From NCBI GenBank assembly GCA_008973525.1, contig WACJ01000079.1, positions 744,001 to 808,000 on the forward strand: a stretch of 64,000 bases of DNA. Direction: 5' to 3'. A program made the translations under genes and the position numbers. A model generated the notes under the pieces. It made no database searches. It was given only the letters and a program-made list of their open reading frames with translations, and was not told the origin of the DNA. The stretch comes from Stenopsyche tienmushanensis (Eukaryota > Arthropoda > Insecta > Trichoptera > Stenopsychidae). Positions 12,077 through 24,067 of the stretch are shown here, in pieces (positions within the stretch are counted from its first letter, which is position 1; the number at the start of each line of letters is the position of its first letter).

Positions 12077-12385
12077 ATATTTTTACAGCATGATAATGTT
12101 TACCCCTCTACAGCAAAAATAACGCGGGAAAAAATAAACAGCCTTGGATGGAAAACAATTCGACATCCTCCTTATTCTCCAGACTTTGCTCCGTCGGATT
12201 TCTATATTTTTAGATATATGCAGCATTATTTGGATGGGAAAATTTACAAAACAAACGATGGGGCCAAAAATGGACTTTGAGAATATTTTCAGTCAAATCG
12301 CGTGATGTTTTTTAACAGAGTCAATAAAATGTTACCAGGTATATGGAGAAAGGTTATACCCTACGATGGAAATTACATTTTGTAA
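12077..12385 (+). pseudogene. Mariner transposase C-terminal fragment (second subfamily)
   Basis: A 103-codon reading frame with one internal stop (TGA, 12278-12280). It shows the second catalytic Asp in QHDNVYPSTAK, 34 residues to the third Asp in YSPDFAPSDFYIF, and the C-terminal VNKMLPGIWRKVIPYDGNYI. The DD34D spacing identifies mariner. It differs clearly from the fragment at 10619, so two subfamilies are present. Upstream catalytic and DNA-binding parts were not found. The right flank continues to AATAAA directly after the stop, as often in mariner 3' ends. Confidence 0.85.
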
Positions 12386-12591
12386 TAAAACATTAAAAAT
12401 AGAATGAATATGAGCATTCAAATCTTTCAATTAAAAAACGAAAATCTTTATGGGTATATCTATTACTTTCGAATCCCTTCAATATATTAATGCCCAGTAA
12501 AATTTTGTTTCGATTTGTTTTTTTTTGCGTTTTTCGCAAATGTCGTCCAGATTTCGGCAGATGCGAAACACCACGGACCGTAAAGTGTTAA

Positions 12592-15428
12592 TTGTGTCAT
12601 ACATTGATAATTACTAATGATATATTTATTGAAAAAATTGATGTATATAAGATTGTTACTTTTATTTTATTTTTATCCGAAGCATTCCATTGATACTGAG
12701 AGGAAGGCCGATGATCGCAGTTTTTGAATGGAATTTTTAAAATAGAATGGAATATCCGAAAACAATATCGGGACGCGTGGATTGAGTCCTGGATGAAATC
12801 AACTTGGTGATTGTCATGGATTTCAAAGATGAATGAATATGGTATTCTCTGCGAGTAATGCGTTGTTATGAACGGTGCCGTTGACAGTTCAATTATCATG
12901 TTTGAACAAGAAGTATTATGGAACTGGTGGCAGGGGTATGGGAGAGTGGTTTGCGAGCGGTCAAGAGGTCTGAGATCGGCAAACTCTGGATTCAAACCGA
13001 TTTCAAACAATCTGCCTATTGTTTAGCCACCACCAAGTCTTAGCGTTTAGAGCGATTAACCACATTTAAAGCTTTTTTCAAATTTCACAATAGGCTTTGT
13101 CAATGCCTTTTCTAATTGAGTTTTGATAAAAAATGAGTGTCTTCCTTTGACGATTTGGACAACACATTTAACGACATTATTGCAAGCGCGCAGGAAACGT
13201 GTGCCTAGATGCAATTATTACCGTCATAAAATGTTGCAAAATTTTCCTGTAAATTAAATAGAGAGACATGCTTAAAACAGTTCGATTAATATAAGTCAAA
13301 TTGTATTTATTAAGCAATTGCATCAACAAAATGTAATAATTTTTCAAGCGTCATGCACGATTTAATACAGTGTATTTTGCACTTTCCGTGCCAAGGATAG
13401 GCGCGAACGTGTTAAAATACATTTTTTTTTTAAATTTTCTTGTACGATGATGAAAATAATAGAAAAACATTATTATGATTACAAATAGCCATATTGTATT
13501 CTTCAATTTTTTCATCGTTCTGATTCCCCAGTGTGTGTCTCGTCTATTTCAAAGTCACACTATGGAGATGTCTATTTTCAAGGCCCCAAAATAATATGTT
13601 TAAGTTTCACCGTGCCACATAAAACCCACCTTATCGTGACATAATGTGAAAAAAATGAGTAAAACCATAATGGTCTCGATTCAATGTCAATAAAAGAAAG
13701 TTATGGGTAAAAACGCCTATTCTCTCGGCGGAGTGTTGATATACGTGCCATTGTCAGTTTACTGGGACCATGCTTCAATGTACTAAAATGAAACATTGCT
13801 TTTAATACTATGTATTTTTATTTTAACATTAAGGCTCAAAAAAATAATTCATATATGAGAACCACAAATATATCTGCTGTATGCTGGATATGCCTTCTTT
13901 ATTCTTATTAAAGTGACATATCTGCTATCGATCGATCTCGGGCAATCCATTGAAGCCTTTTAAAAAATATTTTTTCATATGGAGATTATCTATTGCCTTC
14001 CACGAATAGTTACATTATTATATTATGACTTTCAGAGAGGAAAGAATCAATGATTGAGTGGCAATGTGTTATTTTAACAGCGCCATCTCTTGTGGCCCTA
14101 CGAAGACATTGCACCTGTATAATGATTGATCGCTTTTTGCACGTGCACCATTGTCGGTTGGGTAATGACGCGCAGGAGGCGCGAGTTGGGAGAGTCGTCG
14201 ATTAGCCTTGGCTGCGGGAAGTCGTCCATCCTGCAGCCAGATCTCTCTCTCTCTCTCTCGTGTGCAATAAATAGTTATTTAGAGAAGAGAGTCATTCTAT
14301 TTGACGCCCGTCTATTTCCATCCATTTATCCAGCAACATCACAGCCCGATAAGAACATTATCGAATTTAATGCACAATTAATAAGCGCCAATAAGACTTA
14401 AAATGAACGAAAAATCCGAAGGAAAATCAAGAAATTTAGATCTCAGAAGATCTAAATTTCTTGTATCTAAAGCTTGAAAATTACGTTAATAAAATGTGAG
14501 AATTTTGCATAGTATTTCTAAATTAATGTTTATTGTAGGTATTCTATGCATCACACGTTGATTTAATATAAAATAATATCATTGAATTAGCGCCAATATT
14601 TAATCATTTATTTAATTACTTCAATGTAGTTAAGAGCATATTTATTAATGTAATTCACATTAAAAAATATTTTTAACTCATATTCACCCCGCAAAATTCT
14701 AGTCGATTTTTATGTGTAAACGTCCAGCGTGAATTATTCACCGTAACAACATCAGCGCTTAACACATTTTTTCATTATGTTAGATAATAGTGGTATTAAG
14801 GCCGACATTGTGTTAAAATTTTACGCCTAATAAGACGAATAAATCATAATAGATTAATATCGACCATAATTTCGGAAGCTCAAGCATAATAAGAGGCCGT
14901 TGTTGGAGGTCGTCACACATTGAATACATAATCTTCGAAATTTCGCCCAGTTATTAAAATTGTCCGAGCATAATATAAGGTCACATCGTATGTTAATCAA
15001 TGTGATTATTCCGAACGAAAGGCGTTAATTTTAATAAACACGTTATATACATTTTAGTGTGAAAAATATTCATAATTAATTCAGTCTTAATCCTAAAGGC
15101 TATTTATTATATCTTAAAGACTTTATAGCTCGAGAGTCTAAGTTATATATCATGCGAACTTTCATACCAACTCTTAAAACAAATTTTGACCTCGTCAAGC
15201 TTTAAAAAATGTGCTAATACGTTCAAAGAGCTTTCTTTTGAATTCAATCGCACTTGAACGTTTAGCCATCATTGAAAAGGTTTTTGTTTCGGCAAAGTGA
15301 TCGAACGTAGTGTTTTGTTGAAATAGAACCTTTGTCGTTTGAGAATTTGCCTATTTTGTTAACTTATCACACGTCATTGCCACTGCATCGCAAAAATCAA
15401 TATTGGGCATTTTGACTATATATTAACA
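12592..15428. other. Intergenic with TC microsatellite and hairpin
   Basis: No supported gene. Contains a TTAA-type word GCGCGAACGTGTTAA near 13401-13415, a (TC)n tract near 14241-14259 next to a CTTGGCTGCGGGAAGTCG motif resembling the repeat at 58218, and the perfect hairpin at 14428-14463. Confidence 0.5.
14428..14463. repeat. Perfect 16-bp inverted repeat, 4-nt loop
   Basis: CAAGAAATTTAGATCT (14428-14443), loop CAGA, then its exact reverse complement (14448-14463). No homologous copy or gene context explains it; too short for an animal microRNA precursor. Confidence 0.85.
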
Positions 15429-15494
15429 AAATCTGGAAAATTTTACAAAAGGGAAATTAAGTTCTTAGATATAACAGCCAAAAAGGAATATTAA
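15429..15494 (+). pseudogene. Mariner transposase tail remnant
   Basis: Twenty-two codons ending in TAA read KSGKFYKREIKFLDITAKKE plus one residue. FYKREIK matches the tail of the fragment at 10619 (KSFYKREIKAMERYAK). Nothing upstream could be aligned, so only the end of an old element is left. Confidence 0.45.
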
Positions 15495-16020
15495 TATGAT
15501 TTTTTTAAATGTATATAATAATTTGATAAAGACTATAATAGTTATAAGGTGATTTATAACCATAAATCTACAAATGTTATCATAAATGCGCTAAAACGCC
15601 ATTTCATTGATTGGAACATTTTTTGCTGCGCGCTTGTAGACGTGCTATTAATAATATGTTTATATTAATACATAATTCAGCAAAACTCATAAATTTCAGC
15701 AAACAATATTTATTCAAATTATAGAGCAACACGAATAGTAATCTTAACTTACTTCCCTCTAATCAAGAGTATATGTTTATTAAGCAAAGCCGTACAAGTT
15801 TATTGACGTACGTTAAATTCTATAGATATGTTATATCTTTGACACAGTAAGTCTATATTGATCCAATTCTTCGCATTGCTATTAGCTTTTTGAAATCATC
15901 ACTGTTTTCAAATTAATATAAATAGTAATATTTCAAGATAATATTAAAAAGTCTTCGGATAGTTAGGACTTAATCACTCACTCAAAACGCTTTTGCGAAT
16001 TGCGATATGGATCATTCAAT

Positions 16021-16987
16021 AGCCAAACTAAAGAATCCAATCCCGAGCCAAAATTTCAATCCCGTTCCGGGATCAGTCCCGGGATTCCGGAATCGGGATT
16101 TTCAATAGTTTAAGAAATTACATTAATAAATTTGATCAAAAATTACTAATAAGTCCATTTGTTTAATATAAAAAATAATTTGAAGGCGAAATAATTTTAT
16201 TTATTTAATTTAATAAAATTCAAAAATAAATAAATAGAACATTAAAAAAAATCAAACATTATTTTGAAAATATGCCCGAAGTAACATTAAAGCATCGAGT
16301 GTTTCGTCATTTAGGATCTGATTTTGAAAGCCAGGTAACTTGCTGCTGAAAATGCACGCTCAGCCTCCACACTCGTTGGAGGTATCTTCATCAGATATTT
16401 AAATGCTAGTTCGAATTGATGACCGCGTGAGCTCCTAATTTCATATAACACCATCAATGTGACAAATAAAATTTCGTTCTGCCGAGACACGGACTAAAAC
16501 TCGCAAAAATCCCGATTTCCCGACAAATTATTCATTTCCGTCGCTGCTGATTAATACTTATATACTATAATGTTTTGATGTGATTCGTAATTATATTACG
16601 TAGGAATACAAAAAATCTGAAACCTGTATCTATTATATTTCATATCGATATTCCCATTATTAGAGTCTAGGTGTAGTAAATACATCACCGGTGGGAAAAG
16701 GTTAATATGACAATTTGAAAAACATATATGTACTATACATATGATTACCTGATTTAATCGTTTTAATGCTAAGCGACGTTATATTAATATGAAAAATTTT
16801 CGCGAAAAGTGCGGCTTGGCGATATATAGACGTTCTAACTAATCAAAATTTGGCGTTGCCATATTTCATATTTGTATTTGCTTAACAGTTTAAACTTATA
16901 CTAAACATAAACAATAGAAAAGCCCGATCCCGGGATCCCGGGAGTGATCCCGAGATGGTCTAATGCAATCCCGGGATCAGCCCCATT
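16021..16987 (-). mobile_element. hAT-like family 1, longest copy C
   Basis: The fullest copy of the family. The minus strand encodes the hAT C-terminal block IPPTSVEAERAFSAASYL (about 16330-16390), followed by a small deletion that shifts the frame before NDETLDALMLLRAYFQ, so the transposase is broken. Both ends are built of CCCGGGAT units: left ACTAAAGAATCCAATCCCGA from 16027, right a perfect 16-bp palindrome TCCCGGGATCCCGGGA (16928-16943). TCTAATGCAATCCCG occurs inverted relative to copy B, showing long inverted subterminal regions. The N-terminal zinc finger and catalytic domain are absent. Confidence 0.7.
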
Positions 16988-17027
16988 TTTGTGCAAAAAC
17001 GAAAGCTATTGAAAAAAATCGAAAATT

Positions 17028-17640
17028 ATGAAAAAAAAAACCGCTGATATAGATGAGATTGAGAGTAGTGACGACAGTTATTATATTATTCATGAACTAG
17101 ACGTTGAATTGGAAAGATTGTCATTTATTGATGGAAATAAAGACTATGTTTCTTGTGATGTGCAAAAAAAAAGACGATACTTTTCTGCACCATCAAATCC
17201 CACCCTCTCATAAGAGTCTGATTCTGATGAAGAAATTAGAGTTCCTGTAAATGCAACACAAAGCTTCAAGCTTTACGAAAGCAATGATAAAGCAAATTTT
17301 CGATCAAATACTTCTCCTCTGATAGCCAATATTAATCCAGATGGTTAAGGTGATACCAAAGATGATGATTATAGTTCAAATATACGTTTTTCTATTGGCA
17401 AAAATTAATATGATCTCAAATATTATAAACGCGCGATTTACCATTACAATTTTTTTAAAAATATTTTTAAACGAGGGATTTATCAAAAATTTACAACTGA
17501 AAGAAATATCTATACAATTATCACAAAATATGCAATATATTTTATTAAAAATATTGCAAACAATTGGGGATCTGCTGGAAACTTTTTTCAAAAGACTTTA
17601 CAATTTGGATTTTCAATCATTGATGAAATAACAAATTGTA
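17028..17640 (+). pseudogene. Decayed open-frame region, family unknown
   Basis: Starts 41 bp past the hAT copy. The first frame (61 codons) begins MKKKTADIDEIESSDDS and is acidic; reading continues after one stop with ESDSDEEIRVPVNATQSF, then further short open pieces to about 17640. The acidic, serine-rich start resembles N-termini of some transposases (piggyBac-like proteins among them), but no catalytic motif is visible and I cannot assign it. It could equally be a broken host gene. Confidence 0.25.
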
Positions 17641-18962
17641 TCAAATAAATGCTATAAACTGCATTTATTTTGGTTTTATGAATTTTCTCAAGATAAATTT
17701 ATTGCTTCGACTTTGACTAGTATAGATTGAAATCCATTGTGTATATAAGATTTAATTGCATAGATCCAATAGATCGATTGTTATTACTCAATGCTCATTC
17801 TTTGACATTCCGCCTGAAATTGTATCGTGATACTTTCGTCCTCCTCGAGTACAGAAAGCGATTTTTCGCCGCTCAAAAATATTCCCGTAGCATTATGTAT
17901 CATTTGGAGAAACTAACATTAAGCATTACACAAGAGGCCGGTGCACATTGTGCATTGTGAATGCATTTAGCCGACTGGTGCATTTGCAAAGCCTTTGACC
18001 CCGGTGCATTTGAACGGGAGAGTGCTCGAAACAATGAATCGCCTTCTGCGACTCGCTGGTCGCGTTTCGTGATTGAAGAGTGGCTTCGTGACTTCAGCCC
18101 GTTATCAGACATTAATGCAGGAGTGCCGCCGTTCCCTCCGCCACCATTACCATCTCCATAAATCACCCACCTGCATATTTTAGCACTTCATTCATATTTG
18201 GACGCTGTATCGAATCTCCATTTAGCCATCTGCGAATCCAGGAACAGAGGCGATGGCGCCCGATATTGTGGTTCGTGCCGAACCCTCGTAAACGTACAAT
18301 GGTGTTCTCTGCACAAAATGTTGATTTTTATGCGGCTTGTAAGTGTCGTTCCATGGCACAATATAATAAATTTTGTCCCATAATAGTGGCAGATACTCTT
18401 CTATATAAAAACCCAAGGGTATACACATTTGCGCCAAGTAGGTGCTATAACGCGATAAAAGAAGGCCGCTTGAGCAAATCCATTTTTTTATTCACACGAA
18501 GAACTGTAATTTTTGTTTCATATATCTATGCCTCGCTATACGGCTGCTCTTTATACGGTACTTTGCTATAATTGTCTTTTTAATTATAGTATTTTCTTCA
18601 ATTTATAGCCCACAATGTTTCATTATACGACCAAAAGCAAACTTAAATTCTATTTATTTTCAGCTTCTTCGTTATATGATTTTTCGTTTTACGACCAACT
18701 TTTTCGGAACGTATCTAGGCCGTAAGTCGAGGTATGGGTGTATTCATAAATAATCTCTGCTGCAAATAAAATCGATACATCAGCTTCAAAAAACACAAAT
18801 CTTTAGCATGTATTATTTAGGAAGATTGTTGAATTTTTATTGTTGAATTTTATTGCAATTTTTAATATTTCAAATTAACATCGACGTCATTTACAAAAAC
18901 CTAATAATTATTCATAATGTTTGTCGTCCTTGCAATGAGAAACATCTGGGACTTGACCTTTG
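17641..18962. other. Intergenic
   Basis: About 17930-18290 is GC-richer with overlapping open frames on both strands, none recognisable. Near 18600-18745 the words ATACGACC and CCGTAAGTCGAGGTATGGGT look like pieces of an old DNA transposon end, but no partner was found. Confidence 0.35.
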
Positions 18963-19037
18963 GCCTTGGTCGTGGGAAGACGTGTTCTTCCCGCTGGTTC
19001 CCCGCTAATCTTACAATTGGATAAATAAAGATATTGT
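18963..19037 (+). repeat. Dispersed 'CGGGAAGACGTGTTCT' repeat, copy 1
   Basis: Core CTTGGTCGTGGGAAGACGTG followed by TTCTTCCCGC, a CAATTGG word and an ATAAATAAAGATATTG end. The same order is found at 58218-58315 (plus) and 43053-43144 (minus). Confidence 0.6.
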
Positions 19038-19255
19038 CTAATGCGAGCGATTTTTTATCACTACCTTCATCATCGTCTTGTTTGAGAGTTTGCAATCCGA
19101 TAGTAAACGAACCCGCATGCGAAGCAATTTACAAGGATACCAACTTTGAAGCGCACTTGAAATACAAACATGTTATGCTGTTTAATAGATAACTTGTGCC
19201 GTATCAGACGTTGGCGTTCTACATAGAAAATGATATACGAGTAAGCAGGGCCGTA

Positions 19256-19700
19256 ATAAGGGGGTGGCAAAGTAGGCACCCGCCACGGGTGCAACTGAGC
19301 TTGGGGCGCAAAACGCAGAATTTCGACCCGGTCAAGAGTTGTACATAATTTTTGTTTTACTTGACAATTTTACTTTACATGAATCAACACTGATTGATTC
19401 TGTCCGTTTTTATAATATAAACTAAGTTGTTTAATCCTTTTTTCTTCATTTAAACATAATAAAGACAATAATATTTTCGACTGATTGTAAAATTTAAACA
19501 ACCCACTCGATCAGTCTTCTTCGAATAACTTCGTTTTGTAATGAGAGTTCGTAATCGTTCTGTAGACATGTTCAGATATGGCGACCGATCGCGAGACGCT
19601 CATTCGTCATGTCAGCGATCCGAAAAACGGACCTGTTGGACACATAGACCTTGTGGCCATTCCGTTCTCTTTTAGGGCTTTTTGAGATTTCGAATGAGCT
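19256..19700 (-). mobile_element. hAT-like end plus family-2 MITE fragment
   Basis: CAGGGCCGTAATAAGGGGGT at 19256 is a typical hAT-type terminus, followed by GC-rich CACCCGCCACGGGTGCA. From about 19537 to 19690 the minus strand matches the 40253 MITE (GTTCTGTAGACATGTTCAG, AGACGCTCATT, GATCCGAAAAACGGACC). Either two elements abut or one long copy has an extra 280 bp; no second CAGGGCC end or target duplication was found. Confidence 0.5.
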
Positions 19701-19753
19701 TGGTTTTAGTTTTAAGTTACAAATTTTGCGAGACCAATAAACAGCTTGGATTA

Positions 19754-19945
19754 GTGGAGAGTCCCTATGTTCCTTTGTCTCAGATATGAAATGATGGACC
19801 CATGTTTCATCCTGAATTGATGAGAAAACTCGGCTTTATTGCTATGAACCAACGCCAACCACTTAAATGAAACATCATTACGACGCTGTTTTTGTTACAT
19901 TGTGAGCAAACGCGGCACCCATCTTGCGCACAGCTTTCTCGTGAT
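19754..19945 (-). pseudogene. Mauritiana-type mariner transposase fragment
   Basis: Minus-strand text reads RKLCARWVPRLLTM, a stop, then QKQRRNDVSFKWLALVHSNK and, after a frameshift, QDETWVHHFISETKE. This matches the segment between the helix-turn-helix domain and the first catalytic Asp (the D of DETW) of Mos1-like mariners. It is a different subfamily from the fragments at 10619 and 12077. Only about 60 codons remain, with a stop and a frameshift; it abuts the hAT-like fragment just below it in coordinates. Confidence 0.7.
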
Positions 19946-22900
19946 CAAAATTTCAATTAATATGGAAATCATTATGTTAATATATAATGATTGTAAAGAA
20001 GAAATTGAAGCGATACTTTAATGTTCGTTATAACCAAGTTTACCTGTATTTTTATGCTGGATTTCATTTTTTTAGAAAGTTCAAAATCTTAAATTAGTAA
20101 GTGGGTATGTATGAATTTTAATTGTGAATGTCAAGAAACTTATAGAGAATTTGAGATTTTTACTCGAATAATTCAAAGTGTAAATTTATTTAATTACGGT
20201 AAAACAAATATGTGTATACAAGAGGAGATAAAATGTTACATTTCGCCTACGATTGAATTAATTTTGAAAACTTTCCAAGGCTCGAAGATCTCCAAATTCG
20301 AAGGACGCCACCACAAAAACTATCCGAATTGTACAAACCAACATCGCAGGTGATTAATGTTATTCCACTTTTCACTGACCTCTCCTTCATAATTTACGAT
20401 TCTCTTTTTGCCAGGGCGCTTTTTGCACGCGGAGGTAAGAGAGCCAAACAAAGCTTACATTTAGGAATGGCCAACGACGAATATCCTCGTTAATGGATAT
20501 GAAAATTGAGATTAAACGAGGATTCGAGGGAATTTTATCTCTCTTATTATATTGACGGTAACAAGTATAGAAGTTTTTATAGATTCGTAACTAAGTGCCG
20601 CCTTTGTAGAAAGGAGCTCCGGTGGAATGGGTGTCGATAATTGAGCGAGCATTCTAAGTAGAACAGTGTTTAAGAGTCTGACGGCTGAGGATGTGGTGGT
20701 GCTAAGTGTGGAAGTCGTAGTCGAAAACGTAATAAAGAAATCGATAGTCATCTGTAATTTACGTTGATAATTACACGTGGCTGCGTGTTTTGCTGGCCGA
20801 TTTGCACGTGAGATAGCAACCCGAGTGTTGGCAAAACGTTTTTATATCGCACAAGAGCAGAATGGTTTTTCATCATGGCTATTTCTCAACAAAGCTGTGT
20901 TTAAATTCATAACGAAATGACTGTTTTTCATATACATGAGAGAGAAGATAAATTATTGTATGAAAAACACTATATTTCATTCGAGTCGGTTGAATGTACC
21001 TTTGAAAGTAAGATCGATTGCTTATTAGAATTCGTTCATTGTAAATAATGCGCTGTTTGTTTAACAACTGACTTTAGATTGTAAACTTTGTCATTTGTAC
21101 GTGAAGATGTATGTTTTAACAACTTTAAGCTTGAGATGAACAACATCACACATCTAAATGCATGCTTAAATTATATTGGATTTAAAATGGATTTCACTAG
21201 GTCCACTGAGCTAATTTTTGTTATAGATGTCAAACCACCGATAACAGCGCACTCATTTTTGCATAAAAGTTTAGCTATTACATTATTTATTATTCGCATA
21301 TGAATTGGAAATATTATTTTGGAAATATCTCAAAATTGAATATCTGAAATTAAAGACTGAAAGATCAACCAAATTTTGTAAAGTGTATAACAGCTATGTT
21401 ACATGCTGAAAAATAAATGTCGCCTGAAATCCAATAAGATCTAACAAATAAGAATTCAATAGCGACATACTACGAAAAATCTATCGTATTCGATTAAAGC
21501 AAAATAACATTTAAAAAAATGAGCAGCGAGTGGCTTTATAATTACGAGGATTCGCCCAGGTCATAATATTTAGATCGTCAAATGTTTATTATATCAAAAA
21601 TTTATTGTTTATATAGAAAATTTATCATTCTTAGGATTGCCATAAAACTTGGTTCAATTATTACTAAAGATTGCGCGAATAACATAGACAAAATGTTGTC
21701 ATAAATTGACTCAAATAATAAAATACCCCTCAAAAATGAAAAAAAGTGGTTATCAATTATGCTTTCTTTGGCTTGGTTTTCCTTTGGAATGAATTATTGA
21801 TATCGTGATAAATTATAGCTATTGATAGATTTATGAGGTTTATTTGAATTTGAATGTTACTGATTCATATTTCTGAATTTATTATATTGATTAGATAAAT
21901 ATCGTATTACAATCAGGTTTCATATTTGGAAATTATTTATCAAATACCATTTTTTCTATATTACACTGAAGGTCCATAGCATTAAGAAATGGTGAAATAT
22001 GAAAACAAAGATCTTTCATCATGGGATGTGTTAATTATTAAAAATGTACCCTGACATTGAAACACGAACAATAGAGTCGCTTTGTTGAGTTTGTAAAATT
22101 GCGAATAATTTTGCAGGATGATGTCACACTCGAGCGAAGCATTGAGCCGTAATATACAAAGTAAATGTCATAAATTTTGAAACCCCAAACATTTGTTCAA
22201 CAATAAATAGATCGTATTCTGTATCAAAGACAATAAATCACAAAATCACCTCGTAGTCGCTCGCTCAAATAACTTGTCACACAAAATACCCCATGAATCG
22301 CTCTTTTTATGGATGTATTGAAAAGTTTGCACAGCTTTATGTGTTTATTTACGACCCACATCCGGAAGCATTTGAACCCTTATTTTATTTTCCGCGAAGG
22401 GGGATGAATTTACCGCAAAACAATAACGTGCATCGCGAATGCACAAACTAGAAAGTTTCGCCGGTTATACGACGCCGATAAATTGAAAGCTACGTCGCGG
22501 ATCTTACGCACTCAATTTTGTTTTATGGCCGAAGTTGCGGAGTTGAAAATGTGTTGATTTTGCTAGATTTTCTTAGCGTAAAAGACTGAAGATAGCTTTT
22601 GTGGCTGTATATAAACTGTGGTAATAATTTATACTGAATCAATGCTATGTATGGGATCGTTCTTTCGATGCTTAAAGTTGAATGAAGGTTTAATCGAATT
22701 TTTGGCACTGATTCTGGTTTTCTATCCTCGTGCACGAAATGCAATTCTATTTAATATAATTGCATTGTCCTCAAGCCAAATACACGGATGGCTTGTAAAT
22801 TGTGGCCTGTTTGGAGTCTGCTACAGAAGCAACAACTGTCAGAGTGCAACAAGCGTATCAAGTTGGGCAGGTGAATTCGCTTCATGGCATGTTGCCAGCC

Positions 22901-23252
22901 TGATATATTGGGAAAGCTGTTGAGCTTTGGAATTGCACTTTGAAAATCACACTTATGCACGGCAAATGTCCAGAAGCGCACACAAAGAAGCTTTTATTGG
23001 CGTCATTATTCGCATTGAATTAACACACTTTAGTCGGGACGGCTGGTGTAATGCGAGGTAAGCTGTACAATGTATTATATTGATTCAACGCAGTGTAGTA
23101 CATAGTACCTTTTACAGAGTTGCATTCTGTCAAAAGTATTATATCAAGTGTCGTTATTAGAACAAAAAAATCATTCTCAAATAAAATATTAAGCTAATGT
23201 AATATAATTATATACATTCCTAGTAATTTATAGAAAAAAATGCTAAAAAACG
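19946..23252. other. Intergenic
   Basis: No supported gene. Open frames up to about 100 codons occur (for example 22618-22923) but carry no recognisable motif or splice context. Confidence 0.45.
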
Positions 23253-24067
23253 ACACTTAAACCTTTGATTGTGCGGTAGATGCGTTTCGCAGAAAATCGC
23301 ATAAAAATAAATCGTACAAAAAAAGGTATGACTTACATAGAAAAAGAGAAAATGCATTCCATGGATTTTAAAAACCGCATAATTTTGAAACAGCTATATA
23401 AAAATATATCCAAAATCGCATAAAAAAGTTAATAAAAAACAGGAAAACAATAAGGCAATTAAGAAATTAATTACAAACTATCATACCTGTATGATAATTT
23501 TCATGAAAAAATAGTATACCCAGTGTCAATGTCATCATTGTTCTGTGTAGATTTTCTCTTTCCAACAATATGATTTATAATTAGTAAAGAAGACACTATA
23601 GTCCCTAACTCAAAAAAAAAACACAAAATGGCAGCTGTTTTAAAAAAAATCATTGAAGTCATTTTTTGGCCTTATTTTGTCAGTTTTAATTTTTTCATTT
23701 AAGATTTCATGGTGGCCCAATTTGCCGTGTCACTAAAATAGTTATAACTCCGTAAGTAGTTGTTATCTTGGAAATTCCTTTAGAGAATGTATTTTTAAAA
23801 GTCAAAACATTGGAAAAATGCAAAAAAACGAAATATTTTTTTTCAAAAATTGAAACCAAAATAAAGGGCGTGGTCGTAATTCAGCGATAGCAGATGCAAC
23901 ATGATTTACACAGCTATAATTTTTTTCAAAATTTCGGTTAGTGTTGATGAATTATTTCCTATTTTAACCAAAATTAAATTAAAAAAAAAGAAAAAAAAAA
24001 TGCTTCAATGAAACCGCATATCTTCGAAATCGCACAAAAAAAGTCGCACAAAAAGAGGTTTGAGTGT
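23253..24067. mobile_element. Probable MITE with ~24-bp inverted ends
   Basis: Left end ACACTTAAACCTTTGATTGT (then GCGG) and the inverse of the right end ACACTCAAACCTCTTTTTGT (then GCG) match at most positions. Internal sequence is A/T-rich with repeated AAATCGCA.AAAA words near both ends and no coding capacity. The TA-rich flank on the right would suit a Tc1/mariner-type element, but the left flank lacks an obvious TA duplicate. Confidence 0.45.

Larger units (their letters stand above)
10386..12591. mobile_element. Possible TTAA-type composite segment
   Basis: Bounded by imperfect inverted ends: TTGACTCTTTACGGTTCGTG (10386-10405) and the inverse of TTAACACTTTACGGTCCGTG (12572-12591), 17 of 20 bases matching, the right one starting in TTAA. 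Between them lie two mariner fragments and one complete TTAA MITE, all possibly later insertions. No piggyBac transposase is visible, so this is a hypothesis from the ends alone. Confidence 0.3.

Noticed and set aside
17900..18166. Overlapping frames on both strands in a GC-richer patch
   Set aside because: No motif on either strand, and the opposing open frames are expected when few stops occur in GC-rich DNA.
22618..22981. Overlapping plus and minus frames of 101 and 76 codons
   Set aside because: Neither shows a recognisable domain, splice context or promoter.
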